Shown here one piece after another: positions 1 to 13,399 of a stretch of DNA of 64,000 nucleotides. Both the position numbers and the translations under genes were made by a program. The DNA lies in the NCBI GenBank assembly GCA_946699065.1, contig CAMPDV010001028.1:81916-145915 (forward strand), read 5' to 3'. Every line of letters begins with the position of its first letter. Position 1 is the first letter of the stretch. This DNA comes from Loxodes magnus (taxonomy: Eukaryota; Ciliophora; Karyorelictea; Loxodida; Loxodidae). The notes under the pieces were generated by a model. It was not told the DNA's origin. It was given only the letters and a program-made list of their open reading frames with translations, and searched no databases.

Positions 1-660
1 ATTATGTATTTTTTATTTATTGTGAGAAACATTAAAATGAAGACATCTTGTTAATATCTTATGATATTATGATAAACTAAGAAATAATAAATTTAGTGAT
101 CAATTTATTTTATTAAAATGTCATAAATTTATAAAAATAAAATAGTATATAAAAATAAACAACAGAAGATATAAAAATTTAGTAAATATTAGCATTTTTT
201 ATTTTTATCATTATAATCTAAAGAAAATCCAAAAGGATATTCAATTTTAAAATAACTTATAGGAATTTTAATGAATTTTATTAATAAGTTATTAATTATA
301 AAGCAATTAAACTTAAAAGTTTTTCTAATAGGCAAAGATATAGAAAAAAATGCATCAAGCAAACTTCCTTAGAATTAATTATTTTGGAAAAGCAAAACAT
401 TAATAGCAATTATTAATTGATTAAATTCAGAATAAATTCTAGTCTTCAAGCTTTATTTTTATCCGTTTCTCAAGCAAGAAAAATTCTAAAAATCTTCTTC
501 ACTTTTTTAGATATCTTATCATACTTACTTTTTCAAGCTGATTAAATTTTTGATTTCTCAAGATTTTAAAAGCTAATCTTTTATAAGAGTATTTGAAAAC
601 ATAAATAATTTAAAAATGTTTTCAGAAAAATAAAGATTAATTAATTTCAACTAAAAAAGT
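1..660. other. AT-rich DNA, no gene seen
   Basis: Very AT-rich sequence with no reading frame that has protein-like composition when TAA/TAG are read as Gln and TGA as Trp. No RNA gene or repeat family recognised. Confidence 0.5.
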
Positions 661-955
661 TTTTGGACCGGAAACTCCTTTCCAATTGCACGACTCGACG
701 CTCTCTTTTTATGGAATAACGGGGATATCCTGTCGTGCTCCAACACAGCTGCCAGGGAGCTCCATCGCTATGGGCAGCCAGGCTTCAAGCCACTACCAGG
801 AGTGGATAATCAAAAGGAAGGTGTTCCCTTGCAAAGGTTGACTTTGGCCAGGGACTTTCTCAGCGACAGGAAAGGAACTTGTTCCTAGCCATAAACCAGA
901 AAGTATGATTCAGAAGATCAATCTCACCTCCCACCATCTTTTTAATTATAGGTAA
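661..955. other. isolated GC-rich island of unknown nature
   Basis: About 300 bases at roughly half G+C by eye, with sharp edges, inside DNA near 20 percent G+C. It holds short perfect stems such as CCACT/AGTGG around 800-816 and GGC/GCC just before, so it may be a structured RNA. All frames are open under the reassigned code, so openness is no evidence of coding; the forward frame from 661 has a reasonable amino-acid mix but no motif I recognise. I looked for SRP RNA, RNase P RNA, snRNA and rRNA signatures and did not find a convincing match. It could also be a fragment of a mobile element or foreign DNA. Confidence 0.45.
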
Positions 956-3900
956 AAATTTATTTTCTTTATATATAATTAAATTATTTTATTATATTAT
1001 ATTATTATTTTATCTTTTCATTTAAATAAATTTAAGTATATTAAATATTTTATCTTATTAAATTTTCTTGTATCTTAATTTTTTAATTATAATAATTAAC
1101 TAAAGAAATAATTTATTCCAGGTTTTTTTTATACCTGCTATCATTATTTTTGCATGGATAAATAGCATGACCTATGTTTAGATTGGAATGCAAAAATTAT
1201 GATTATCTATATTTCTAGTATAAATTTACTATTTATATACTCCAATTTCAGTAATTCAGAATATTTAACATTCTTCGTATTTTTTATTGCTATCTTAGCT
1301 TGAGCTTTTTTCACGCTCAGCATTGTATTAAATATAGTTATTAACTTTGCGATATCATTAATTTTTGTTTAGTTTTCTCAGAATTAAAAAATTTCTATTA
1401 TTTTATTCTCTTATGTTAATTTATGCCAACTTTCTACTTGCTCATTTCTTAAGCAATGAATTTAACTCAATCTTTTTGTAGAATAATTTTTTAATGATTA
1501 AATATAGATTGTGATTGATAATATGATTATTATTATATTATTAAATTATTAAATTATTTGAAACTAACTAATTTAAAAATAGTTCATTATTCTAATTGTT
1601 AATATAGTTCATTAATTTTACGATATTTTCGCCTCAGATGAAAATTATTTCTTCATATTTTTACATTAAGTCTAGTTGATCTTAAAGTTTTATTAGTTTC
1701 GCTCCTAGCTCTCTCATCTCAAAAGATTCTGATCATAACTTTATCTTCTGATTAAGAACTGTACTTCCTTCTCTTGATATTGTTTTTTTACTATTTTTTT
1801 ACTTCTTTTCTACTTAAGTTTCTAAATTAGTTTTTCGGATGACGAAAACTTACTCCTTTTCTATCTTTATTTTTTATTTTTTCTCCATATAAAATCTTAA
1901 AATATAATAAAATGTAATAATTGAGAATAGCAATACTTAGTTAATAAGAATAGAAATTAGATGTTAATTTAAAAAATTAATAAAAGTTATTAATTTTTAA
2001 ATATTTAGATCATTATTAAAGAAAAATTTCTGGTGGAAATCTTTAAGAATTTTCATTTAAAAGTTGCAAAAAGAATAAATAATTAATATTATTATTTTTT
2101 ATTTTATAACTCTTTGTTATCATTTTATGTACATTATTGTATAAAATTTCAATAGATTAAATAAACTATAAAGATTTATCTTAAAATAAATCATATACGT
2201 AAATAATAAACAATTTTTATTTAATTAAATAAGTAAATAAATAGCTTCTTTTTAAGAGATAAGAAATTTAATTTAAATTAAAAAGATTAAATATGAAATT
2301 ACTAAGTTCCAATTTTATATAATTTAAACAGCTATTTAGATCTAATAATATATCTTATAAATATTTTTACCTTAAAATATATTAATGTAGTGCTAATTAA
2401 AAATCACTAATATTGCTTATATTTTTCAAATGATTTGAATTCTAGCAACAAAAACTTTTAGAACTGAAAAAGTTTATTTAAGGAATATTTTTATTTTATT
2501 ATTTAATAAATATCGCTTTATTTTTCTTTTTGTGTGAATATCTAAATTTAGAAATGAGAGAAAATCACCAAAATTTGAATTTTTTTAATATTTAACTTTA
2601 AAATTATAATCTTTTTTAAATTAAGTTTAAAAACCTAAATTATTCTATTTTTCTTTATTTGATTATATTTTATATTAATACACTATTTTTTTAATTATTA
2701 ATTTAAATAATAAATGAAAGCAAATGCTTATTCAGGTATCTAAAATTTAAATGAAGATGAAGTTTCCTAGTTAATAAGTTTATGAAAAGAAATAGGGAAA
2801 CTCTGAAGAAAATGAATCCTTTATTGAAGAGTTTAGTACTTTAGTTTGAAAATAAAACTTCTTAAATGTTAGTAATAGGTATAAGCAACAAATAATATTT
2901 CTTTTAAAAAATTATATTAATTCGAGGGTAATTATAAGGTTAAACTATCTTAACTTATGTTGACGGTATTAGAGCTAGGTTTAGAGTTTTAAAAATGCTA
3001 AGCTAAAAATTTGTGTTTTTCTTCATGATAGTATTTTTTCATGCTTATTGGTTGTTTATGTTCCTTTCATTTATCCTAATAAATAATTTAATAAAAATTC
3101 GCTAATATATTTATTGTAACAATGAGAACTACATTTAATCTTGTAATCAAATAGAATAAAACTAAACTGACTAAAATGGTAAAAAAGAAGGGAATCTTGG
3201 CGAAAGTAAGTAAGAAGACAACATTAAAGCTTTCTAAATAAATATAGATGAAAAATAAAATAATAAGTAGGAATAATCTTCTAAAAACTAGTAAAGATAT
3301 AAAAAAATTAAAATAAATGAGAATTAGATTAATGGCTAATTTAATTAATAAATGAGAACAAATATTAACAATTAAATTAATTTAAGATGCTATTGTTAAA
3401 TATATAATAAATAAAAAGGCATTTTCTATATGAAGTTAGATAATAAAGAGAACTCAAACATTTTTTTTTAACTTGAGTAATCATATTTAGAATAATATCT
3501 TAGGTAATAGAATTTAATATAAATGCTATTTAAGGTTTAGAAGTTGTTTTAAGTTAATTGCTTAGAATTCTTTATTTTTAAGATTTAGTTAAGAAGTCTC
3601 TCATTCATTACAAATATAAAAATTATTGTATGACTATCCCTCTTTAGCGTAGAGCTAAATTATTTGGGCAATTTCTAGTGATAAATTCCTAACTTTTTTT
3701 TAAATTTATTAATTTAAATTTCTACTCTTTAAATGTTAAAGTATCTCATCAATAACCTTAAAAATTATTTGGTTTTAGCTATACCAACTATTGAAAAGTT
3801 TATATCTAATTTCTCAGGAAAAAATTTATTTTTCTATAAATCCATCAATATAAAAGAAAAAAAAAGATTTAAATGAAAAAAGAATGGAATGAATTTTATT

Positions 3901-6900
3901 AATAAATTATCAAAATGATTATATATGACTTAATAAACTAATTAAAAATTTTATGTTGGTTTTTAAATTTGAAAAAAATGTAAAAAGAAATAAAATAATA
4001 AAATAATAAAGAAATAACTTTGGAATTTTTGAAATTTTTATATAGAAAATTTAAAATATATTCAGCTTTTTTAAATAAGATAAAATCATAAACATTTTAG
4101 ATATTGAGGAATGTATATAAAGTTAAAAAATAAATAACATTTTTGATTTATGATTACATTAATATATTCATCTGCTATAGAACATTTATTCTTTCATTTT
4201 ACATCATAAAAAATATTATAATGTTTAATATAAACATTAAAATTTATTATTCTGTTTATAGAAATAAAATCAAATATATTTTAACCTATCTCTATGATAG
4301 TATGCAAAAAAATAAATAACTCAATTTCTCGAATTAAAAAAAGAGGTAAATAAAAAATTTACAATAAATTTATGAGTTCAAAATATAAATAAAAATAAAA
4401 TTCTTCATTGATTATATCAAAAATCGTATTTTATAAAATCATATAAGCTATTCAAAAGATAAAATTCCTCCAGAGATATAAATTTTAATTAAATAATCTT
4501 AAATATTATTTATCCTTAAAATAATATTTTAAGAACATCACTACAATCATAATTTAAAAAAATTATAATCAGTTAAATTATAAAATTTTTTATAATAAGG
4601 ATGAACTTTTCCTGGCAAAAATTGATTAAAGAACAGAGCTCTATCAAAATATTAATGTTTTGAGTAATAAATTTTATATTTAGCAAATTTTTGTTTTCTT
4701 ATGTTCTACTAAATTGTAAAAGATAATTAAAAAACGTTTTATTTTAATTCTTTAGTAATTTTTAATTTATTGAAGATCTTTTCAATTAAACATAAAAAAA
4801 ATCGAAACCGAAAATTATTTTGATGAAATATATTTTCAACTTTAATTTCTTTTAATTAATAAAAAAATATAAAGAAAAAAATTATTAATAATTATATAAA
4901 AATTAAAAGAAAATATTCTTAAATGCTAACTAACTTTTATTATTAATAATTATTTACTTATAATTTTTCTATTTTAAATCATTTTTCACTCAATTATATT
5001 AGTTGATCGCGTAGAAAAAATAAAAATAAAAATTGAGTTAGAGAAGATGTCTTTAATCGTATGGATAATAAATTTTAAAGTTATTATTTAAAGAAAAATT
5101 ATACTGTAATTATTATCTTCTAGAAAAAAACTAAACAAGTAAAATTATAGGAAGGATAAAATTTAATGAAAATTAAAATAAATAATTACCTTTTATTTAT
5201 ATTGTTCAAAAATAATGAAATTGAAAATAACTAAAACAGTTTAAAAATTAATTTTAAATTTTTTTAAAGGATTTTGAGACCAAGTTAACAAACTAAAGCA
5301 TTACCTACATCAAAATTAATTAAAAAAAATTTTAAACATATTAATCTAGCTTAAAAAAATAAATAAAAAATAATTATATAGATAGAAAATTGTTTAAGCA
5401 AAGAATTATTTTTATTTAATTATAATAATTAAGTAAAAAATAAAGCATTCATTATTTTAATTTTTCATTTCTTAAGATATTTAGTATATAATCTGAATAA
5501 TATTTTTTAAATAAACTATCGATCAGGAAACTAAATGATTTTAAATTTGTTCCTATCTTTTATTATTTAATAGGGCTAAGATCATTTTTAATTCAGAATA
5601 ATTATAAAAATCTATATTAATATATTTATAAAGGATATGGAAGTAGCTCGCAAAATTTTAAACATGCAACATACAAAAAAAAAGAAAATTGAATATTCAA
5701 GAAAGATTGTAATGATTTGGTACTTAAAAAGGTAGAGAAGTAGGAAGATAATGATGAAAAATTATAGATTTTAGAAATATTTCAAAAGGGATAATAAAAA
5801 AATAATTCCATGAATGGATGATTTTCTTCCTTGCTGAAATGGAATAAGCATAAAGCATATCGATTGAAAAATATTGAAATACATTTTTTTATTAAAATAA
5901 TAATAAATATGAAAAAAATTGGATTAATAAATAAAGGTAATTAAATCGATTTGAATATAATAGAAGAGATATAAATTATCTCTTTATTGGCAGAATAAAT
6001 CTGAAATAATTTAATAAAAGATATGTTTATGAGAAAGATAAACCTTCTTATTGAGAGATTGTTAAATATTTTGCAGTTTAATAAAATCAAATACTTAATA
6101 AAGAATTAATAGTAACTTTAAAATTAAGATGAATTGAATAAACATTTATAAAAAAAAGTTTATCAGATATACTTTTAAAGGAAAAATTGAAAAAATAAAA
6201 CTTTTTTTTGAATTAGTAGCCTTTAGTGTTAAGACACCTCCACTTTTACTAAATATTAAAATATTTAGAAGAAAATTAGTAAAATTAGTAAAATTTTAAA
6301 ATAAAAATAATATAATAAAGATTTTAGAAAACTTAAAATTTGATAAATTTCAAAATTAAGAGAATAATTTATCTTAATAACCAACAATTTAAATCTAAGC
6401 ATCTATGAAAATTTTTGCATCAAAATTTTTAGATGAATGCTGAAAAACGCAAAGAGATACTAATCTAATTAAGAATTTATAAAAATTAAAAATAGAAAAA
6501 GAACTTTCAAAGAGAAAATAATAAATAAAAATTAAAAAGAAAAAAAATACATAAATGATTACTTGAAAGCATAAGAAATAAAAACAAAAATTTGCTGATA
6601 GTTTAAAGGATAAAAATATATTAGAATGTTAATTACCAATAAAATGATGATTTTTTATAGTGGATAGTTGTTAAGAAGAAAATTAAATTTGGAGAATATC
6701 TATATAAATAAAGCAAGCTGAACTATATATATTCTAAGATTATAAAATAAATTATTATTAATAAAATAAAAATAATGAAATAATATTTAAACGTGGCTTA
6801 TAATTAAAATCTCAAAAATATCAAAATTTTTAAAATGTTGAAGAAAATAAATTAAATAAATACTAAATTCTAATAAATTTTAAGTAAGAATCGAGTTTAA

Positions 6901-7380
6901 GATTCAATTTTAAGTTAAAGAAAAAAGCATAATATAAAATTCATTCGAAAAATAACTATTAATAAGAAATTTTAATTTTAAATCATAAAAAAACTTTAGG
7001 AGACTTATAAAAGATATTAATTTAAGAAAAAAATGAGGGATCAACTTCTTTAAATGGAATTTTGTAAATTATGAAAAGAGGTATCTACTTATAGTAATAA
7101 AATATTTTTAAGGATATTAAGAATTTAATTTTTTAGCTAAATAAATATTATAAATGAAATGAAGAAAATGACTTGGAAGACATTTTAATATTAAATAAAG
7201 GCAAATATACGAGTATATTATATAAAATAAAAATAACGCAATTTATGATATCAAATACTAAATAAATTATAAAAATTTTAAGTAATTTAGATTTTGATAA
7301 ATAAAATTAAAATTTTGTTAAAAAAAATTATAATTTTTAGGTTTAAAATTATTTTAATAAGCTTAGGATGACATCTTATT
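956..7380. other. long AT-rich tract without recognisable genes
   Basis: More than 6 kb of AT-rich DNA with many short A/T runs. I found no zinc-knuckle, reverse-transcriptase, MORN or other motif on either strand, and no RNA gene. Old, unrecognisable mobile-element remains are likely but cannot be shown. Confidence 0.4.
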
Positions 7381-7385
7381 ATTCT

Positions 7386-7400
7386 TAATAATAATAATAT
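7386..7400 (-). repeat. (TTA)n tail of element A
   Basis: Read on the minus strand, a short run of TTA triplets lies about 30 bases after the 3' hairpin of element A. It matches the tails after elements C, D and the 42.3 kb end. Confidence 0.6.
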
Positions 7401-7425
7401 ACTAAATTAAAGTGTTCGTATCTCC

Positions 7426-7441
7426 GGGGATTTTAAACCCC
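7426..7441 (-). promoter_or_regulatory. 3' hairpin of ORF1 element A
   Basis: On the minus strand: stem GGGG/CCCC, loop TTTAAAAT. The ORF1 frame reaches a TAA inside the loop. The same hairpin, with other stem bases, ends elements B, C, D and the 42.3 kb end. It is probably the RNA structure the element's reverse transcriptase recognises at the 3' end (inference from non-LTR elements). Confidence 0.6.
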
Positions 7442-8125
7442 TTCAATACATCCTCCAGAGTTCGTCCCTTGAGGTTTAAAATAAAAGTTCGGGACCAGTT
7501 TTTTTGGAGTTCTGGCACTCTTTTGAAAAAGCCTCCTTCTAAATATTCTTCCATCCTTGTCTACATAAATTCTTGACAGTTCTCTCCAAATCTCTTCACT
7601 GTTTCTTCTCTGTTTATCCAAATATATCTTGCATCTCTTGTATGTGTGGAATTTTGATTTGCACAGGTAGCACAGCTTGACGATCCTTCTGGGAGGAGTT
7701 ATCTCTAAGGGTTTTGTGTATTCTAGTTCCATTTTATTTTCAGCTAAGATTTAAGGTTAAATTCTTTTTTCTCCCAAATGTTTTACTTCGATTTCCTGTT
7801 TCATTAATCTTTCTTCATTGTTTTAACTTTTCTATAATAATTTTTGGTTTTCTTTCTTTAATATTTAAACTTCTTCTTATAGATTACGGATAGATTTCAT
7901 AAGTTATTCTATTATTAGCTATTCATCATTTTTCTATTTCTACATTATTTTTTAATTACCACTTTTCATGTAGTTGCTTGATAGTGGCTATGGGAGTAAA
8001 AAGTCTCGCTTGCTTTAGTCAGTTTCTGTTGATTTAATTTCTTATTTAATTTAAGATTATCTTTATTTTTCAAAATTTAGGGGTTAAAGAGCCTAAGAAA
8101 ATTATTATGTTATTAAAGAAGACAT
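7433..8125 (-). CDS. ORF1/Gag-like protein A (coiled coil + CCHC zinc knuckle)
   Basis: Retrotransposon nucleic-acid-binding protein of about 230 residues, read with TAA/TAG as Gln. The start at 8125 gives Met-Ser-Ser-Leu and one continuous frame. A Lys/Gln-rich N-terminal half leads into a leucine-heptad coiled coil (about residues 80-110, core LQEEVQILKKENQKLL), then a zinc knuckle CYLCKSKFHTYKRC (Cys-X2-Cys-X4-His-X4-Cys) and a basic tail. Such knuckles bind nucleic acid in Gag and LINE ORF1 proteins. The coiled coil is close to that of element D, so A and D form one subfamily. No reverse-transcriptase ORF follows: the frame runs straight into the 3' hairpin and tail. The frame has no slip and may be fairly young. 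The true end is uncertain because TAA should be Gln in this code. Confidence 0.75.
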
Positions 8126-11100
8126 GGTAGGAGAAGAATTAGAAGTCTCTGGTTTTTTTCCTTTTTCTATGAAGCTGGAAAAATCCTTCTTGAGACCTTC
8201 TGCCATTTTTTTATAATATCTTATTATTCTTATAACTAAATAAAAAACTAAGGAATAAGAAACAATGTATTATAAAAAATAATTAATAGAAAAATGAAGA
8301 AGTTATAAATTGAATTATATTTGCTTGTATAGATAAACTTAATATTCCTTATATTTTTTATATTAAGTCTTTTTATCTTCATTAATTTAAAATAAATAAT
8401 TTTTTCAATAATTCATATATTAAAAAATTAAATAGCTGGAACTTTATTAATTAACTAATTTATTTAAAGAAAAATCAGCTATGCTAATAAAATTTAAATA
8501 AAATTATTAAAATTTTATTTATTCTTTAAAGTTAAGATTATTTTTTTTATTTTTTAAGGCAATTTATTAAGTTTTGATTGAATGAAAGCTCTAAAATTTG
8601 CTAAAGTAGATATCTTACAATTTTAAATTTTAATATAAAATATAAAATTGAAAATAAAATAAATAATCAAATATTAGCAAATTTTAAAATTTTAAATTAT
8701 CAAAACTCATTCAATCCTAGCTCTTATTATGCTTATATTAATAAATAATTAAAATATATCATATGATTGAATATTTAAACTAACTTAAATATATAAATAT
8801 AGCTTTCAAACTTTAGCAATAAATTTAGAAGAATACCTTTATACCTTCGCATATAAGATTTTATTAATCTTTAAAAAGATTTAAGGTGTTAAATGTAAAA
8901 ATAAAGCGAAATGAATCAAAGCTTAATCTCTGATTTTTGTTCATATTTTATTATTATTTATAATAATCTTCTTCATATTTTCTATGTTTTATATTATCAT
9001 TGCTTTTACATATCAACTATTATATAATTCTTAAAATTTTTTGTTTTATAAGTGAAAAAAGTACGATATATACATTTATCTGAAAGAAATTAAATATTTA
9101 GATACTTGGATTATTTAATTTTTATATATTAATTTTTTTGCTCAAATATAATAAATTTTTTTAGAAACTTTCTAAAATTCAGCATAATTGTTTTTTCTTT
9201 TTTGCTTTTAATTATAAAATAAATTTTAATAAATATAAAAATAAAATAACTGGATTTAGAATTAATTTATTAAGTTTTTACTAGAAAAATATGAAACAAA
9301 TTTAGAAAATTTTTAATGAAGATTATATTTATAAATCTAGAGAAATAGATAAAAATCAAGATATTTAGCTTTTTTTTTATTAATTTCGGAAGAAAGAGAA
9401 TAGATTTAAAAATATGAAATTAAATTAAGTTAAATAAGTAATATTATCTGAGTTAGATATTGATAATGATAGATTAACAATTGAAAATAGATGAAGAGAA
9501 TAAATTTTTATAGATTCTTTAATTTTTAATTATGAAAAATTAAAAAATCGATTGAGATTTTTTTTCATTTACTCTTTTGCTGCTATTTATTTTTAATATC
9601 TTATAAATTATGTGAAAGTAGATTTTTTAATTTTTTAATTGGCTAGCTTTATATTTATTTAATTTTTTTTCTAAATAGTCTAGGTAAAATAAACTGAGAT
9701 ATTTTTAGATAATATTATTATTAAATTTATTAATTTAGCAAAATATTTTATTAGTAAATCTATCATTATATCAATATATAACTATTTTACTTTTTTTCTA
9801 TAAAAATGCATATAAAATAAAATATTTTCCTATTTATTAATTTCTATGCAAATACTGCAAAATTAGTTTATTTATATTAATGGGTATGCAAATAAAAGGA
9901 AAATATCATATTATAATATCTTAGGTAATGTTTACTAACATGCAAATAAATAATTATTTTAGAGATTTTTCAATTATCAGAAAAATACAGATTAGTTTAT
10001 GATAAACTTAATGATTGCATATCAAAGTATAAAACATTTTCAATACTATTAAAATAAATAAAATATTAGAAACTTAATATTACTTGCATAAAAAAGCAAT
10101 AATCAAGCAACCTTTTTATCCAAATATAGCTAAATTAAAAAAGCAATTAAAAAATAATAATAATTTTAAACATTATATATTCTAGAATCTTATTATAACA
10201 GAAATGTAAATATTTTAAGCATATTTAGCATTATAAAATTTTATAATAGTAAATTAAAAAATATAAATAGTTGAATTTATTTAAATTATCCATATAAAAT
10301 AGTAAATATTATTATAGATATCCTATAAAATCATGCATTATTAAAAAATATAATTAAGGAAATTATAGTGTGAGAATATAGTTATATATATTAATATTTT
10401 AAATTATAATTAATCAAATTACTTAAATTTTAAATGCTATTATTTTAAATAAATTATTAAAACTTACCTTTAAATCCAATGGTCTAAATAGAGTCTAAAT
10501 ATTTGTAGATATATGTCTTATTATTCTATACTCATCTAATTTCTATTACATAAGCAAGAATCTAAATGCTTGAAATTTAAAAATACTTTGGTATTAAAGA
10601 GCTGAGAAACTAGACCTATGCAGTTATTTATGCTTCATAAGCAATAACTTTCATAGGAATGGGAATTTGCTAAATCAAAGCAATAAAAGAAATAATTTAA
10701 AAATAAAGGAAAAAATATACTAAATTAATTGAAGCAACTTGATATAATGCTATGATAATGTTAAAAGCTGACATTGAAAGGAATTTTTTTAGCAATAGGA
10801 AGATAGCAATATCAAAGTAACTAAAGATTAATTAAATGCTAGTTGATTAACTTAAAACACTGATTTATCTTAGTTATTATAAACATAAAGTTTTCATCTT
10901 TTAATGAATCAGAGCACCCATAATAAAGGTGCTGAGAAAAAAATAATAAAAGAAGTGTTTTATATAGATTGAAGAAATTAAGATTGAGAAGAACGAAGTA
11001 ATTCACTAAAAAAGTTTTAATTCTAATAAATCAATATGAATAGAAGAAATTAAATAAGATATTCAATGATAATTGAAAAAACTTAAACTATCAATAAAAA

Positions 11101-11580
11101 ATTATTACAAGAGAAAAATAAATTTCTTGAGATTGAAAAATAGATCTTTAGACTTTACTATTTTATACTAAAACATAAAATCATTCACTTTTGATAGAAA
11201 ATCAAATTTTTTTTCTTTTACTTCAATAAAAAATTTTTTTAGAAACTTACCAAAAACGTATTTTCTTAAATACTATGAGTTCACCTTATTAAAAAATATA
11301 TTTTAATAAGGTTGGGAATAAATTTTATGAAAAATTGAATGAATCATGCTAGTTATAAAAAATATTTTGGTTTATTATCCGAATATCATACATTTATTTT
11401 ATTTATATATTTGCTTATAGTTAATATTTACTCTAAAATTATATGATAAAGCTTTAACAAAAATACTATAGAATCTGATTTATTAGAGAAATTTGATTCA
11501 CCCTTTATAAATGAGATTTATTAAAAGTAGATAAACTACTTAATATATTTGAATAATATAACAAATAATTGATAACTATC
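8126..11580. other. AT-rich tract, no gene seen
   Basis: No protein motif, RNA gene or clear repeat family recognised. A stretch around 10.8-11.1 kb is purine-rich on the plus strand but gives no identifiable protein. Confidence 0.4.
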
Positions 11581-11589
11581 GGAAACATA

Positions 11590-11815
11590 CTAAAGATAAG
11601 ACTAAACAGATACTGATAGATAGATAATTTCTATTTTATGTGTAGGGAGTATGATACATTCGAGCACATTTAAGTATATATTATTCTAATATAAGAGATT
11701 GACTATCGTAAATGGTTGTAAATTATGACTTAAGTCTATAATTGAAGGAAGCAATTCTTACAGTTATATATGTCAAAAAACTCTTTTAGTTTAAAAATAT
11801 AAATTTAATGTTTAA
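11590..11815 (+). pseudogene. decayed LINE C-terminal fragment
   Basis: This stretch is about 75-80 percent similar by eye to the reverse complement of 18.55-19.0 kb, which encodes the C-terminal CxCG...H...C finger of a LINE protein. Here the first and last Cys are replaced (Tyr at both), while the Glu-Tyr-Asp-Thr-Phe-Glu-His core and the downstream segment (around TTGAAGGAAGCAATTCTTAC) remain. It is an old copy of the same element in the opposite orientation. Confidence 0.55.
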
Positions 11816-12524
11816 CTATACATTTTTGTAATTTATTGATTAAATTACAAAATAATTGCAAAAACATTAATTAAAGGATTGCTCTTTGCTATTTTGGTTG
11901 GTATTAATAGTATTATTTTAAGAATATTATAAACTTATTTAGATTTTAGGTTAAGCAATATTAAAAGAATAATAATTGAAATTAATCTTTAATAATTGGA
12001 ATATAATATCATTATAATATAATAAAGTTCATTTAATTTAAATAAAACGTTTGCAACTAAAAATTGTAAACATTCTATAAATTTTACAAATATAAAGACA
12101 ATTTTAGCAAAATAATTTAAAATATTTAGGTTATCAAATTAGAAGCTTATTTTAAGAGCTTTATATCTTAATAATAGATTAGATCAAAAATATTAGTATG
12201 ATTTATCGAAAAGCATAAAATTAAAAATATTTTTATTGGTAATACTTCTATTTAGTATTTAGCTTTATTTATAAACTTTAGCAATGCTTAATTTGGTTTG
12301 TAAGTGGCATTATTTTAATTCATTGTAATTTAAATCCTTTCAAATTTTTTTTCGCTAAATATTTGTTTTCATTTTTTTATTTTTATTTATATTTTAAAAT
12401 AATTATTAAAAATATCAATATTTAATCTACTTTTATTTTTTGCAGTCAGCTTATAAATTAATGCAAATTTAATTTTTTATAATATAATATAATTAAATTT
12501 ATTAAAAAAATGTACTAAAAAAAG

Positions 12525-13289
12525 ATGGAGCAAAACTTCCGCCTTTCTAAAAATTAAATAAGAAAAGCTAAAAAAAAGGCGGCGCAGGAGTTACGCAAAT
12601 AGGAAAGATAGGAATCAGATTCAAGCTCATCTTCGCAAGGCAAAATTATGACAGGTGCAATTGAATCTAACAAACATAAAATACAAATCCAGGAAGATCT
12701 AAAAATCAAGATTGAGGCAATATAAGCGCAAATAATTAAATACGAAGAAACAATTTACAATTAAAATTTGTAAATAAAGGAGTTAACAAACTTTATAGAA
12801 GACTAAAGCAATGAACATGTAATATTAAAAAACTAACTTATTGAAAACAACCTAGTGACGGAAGAGTAACTCTGAAAATAATCTTAACAAAACTTTAAAT
12901 ATTCTTAAAAGATGGAAGTCGAAAAATAGCCACTTTCGTGTGAAAAACAATCTAACCCATAGAAAGAATCTTAAAATTCGATAATAACATAATAAAAGAC
13001 TTTAAAAATATAAAAATTTTTAATATAAGTACAATTTAACAATAATAAAAAAAACATTGCAGATACTGTCAATCAAGTTATCATCTACTAAGAAACTGCT
13101 AATAATGAAAAAGATTAAAAGAAAAAGAACAATAAAAAACATGATGTCGACTTAACAAATTATGGATAATAAAAACTGGACTATATAGATAAAAAATCCT
13201 TGCAAGACTTACTTAAATTTATTAATGGTAACCTGCCACTTATCAAAAAAGGTCATGGTCTACATCCATGTAAAAAAATGGCAGAGTGA
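12525..13289 (+). CDS. ORF1/Gag-like protein B (frame slip before zinc knuckle)
   Basis: Homologue of protein C at 24.3 kb: both start with Met-Glu-Gln and share RLSKNQI, a five-serine run, IESN, an ETIYNQ segment and NNLVTE. The frame from this ATG is open for 254 codons to a TGA at 13287. The zinc knuckle CRYCQSSYHLLRNC (from 13058) lies in another frame, entered at an A8 run (13047-13054) that would need one more A. So the 254-residue reading has a wrong C-terminal third, and the functional reading would run to about 13,340. Role as for the other copies: a nucleic-acid-binding retroelement protein with a coiled-coil middle. No polymerase ORF follows. Confidence 0.72.
13254..13270 (+). promoter_or_regulatory. 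upstream hairpin of element B
   Basis: Stem CATGG/CCATG with loop TCTACAT, followed at once by TAAAAAAATGG. Element C has two tandem versions (TGTGG/CCACA and GCGTGG/CCACGC) each followed by the same AAAAAAATGG, so the stem is kept while its bases change. Confidence 0.55.
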
Positions 13290-13291
13290 AA

Positions 13292-13307
13292 CTGGTTGGA
13301 ACTTCAG
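13292..13307 (+). promoter_or_regulatory. 3' hairpin of element B
   Basis: Stem CTGG/TCAG (one G-U pair), loop TTGGAACT, equivalent in position to the CCTGG/CCAGG hairpin of element C. Confidence 0.5.
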
Positions 13308-13332
13308 CAAGCTCGAAAACTCTTAACATTTA

Positions 13333-13372
13333 GTTAATTTTAATTTAATTTAATTTAATTTAATTTAATTAA
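13333..13372 (+). repeat. TTTAA pentamer tail of element B
   Basis: About seven tandem TTTAA units directly after the conserved 3' end of element B. It takes the place of the TTA-triplet tail of the other copies. Confidence 0.7.
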
Positions 13373-13399
13373 AAAAATGTATTGTTACTCTTATATTTA

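Noticed and set aside
661-955. SRP RNA or RNase P RNA in the GC-rich island
   Set aside because: GAGAAAGTCC on the minus strand recalls one RNase P motif and ACCGGAAACTCC recalls SRP helix 8, but the partner motifs (CR-V; the AGCA side of helix 8) are missing.
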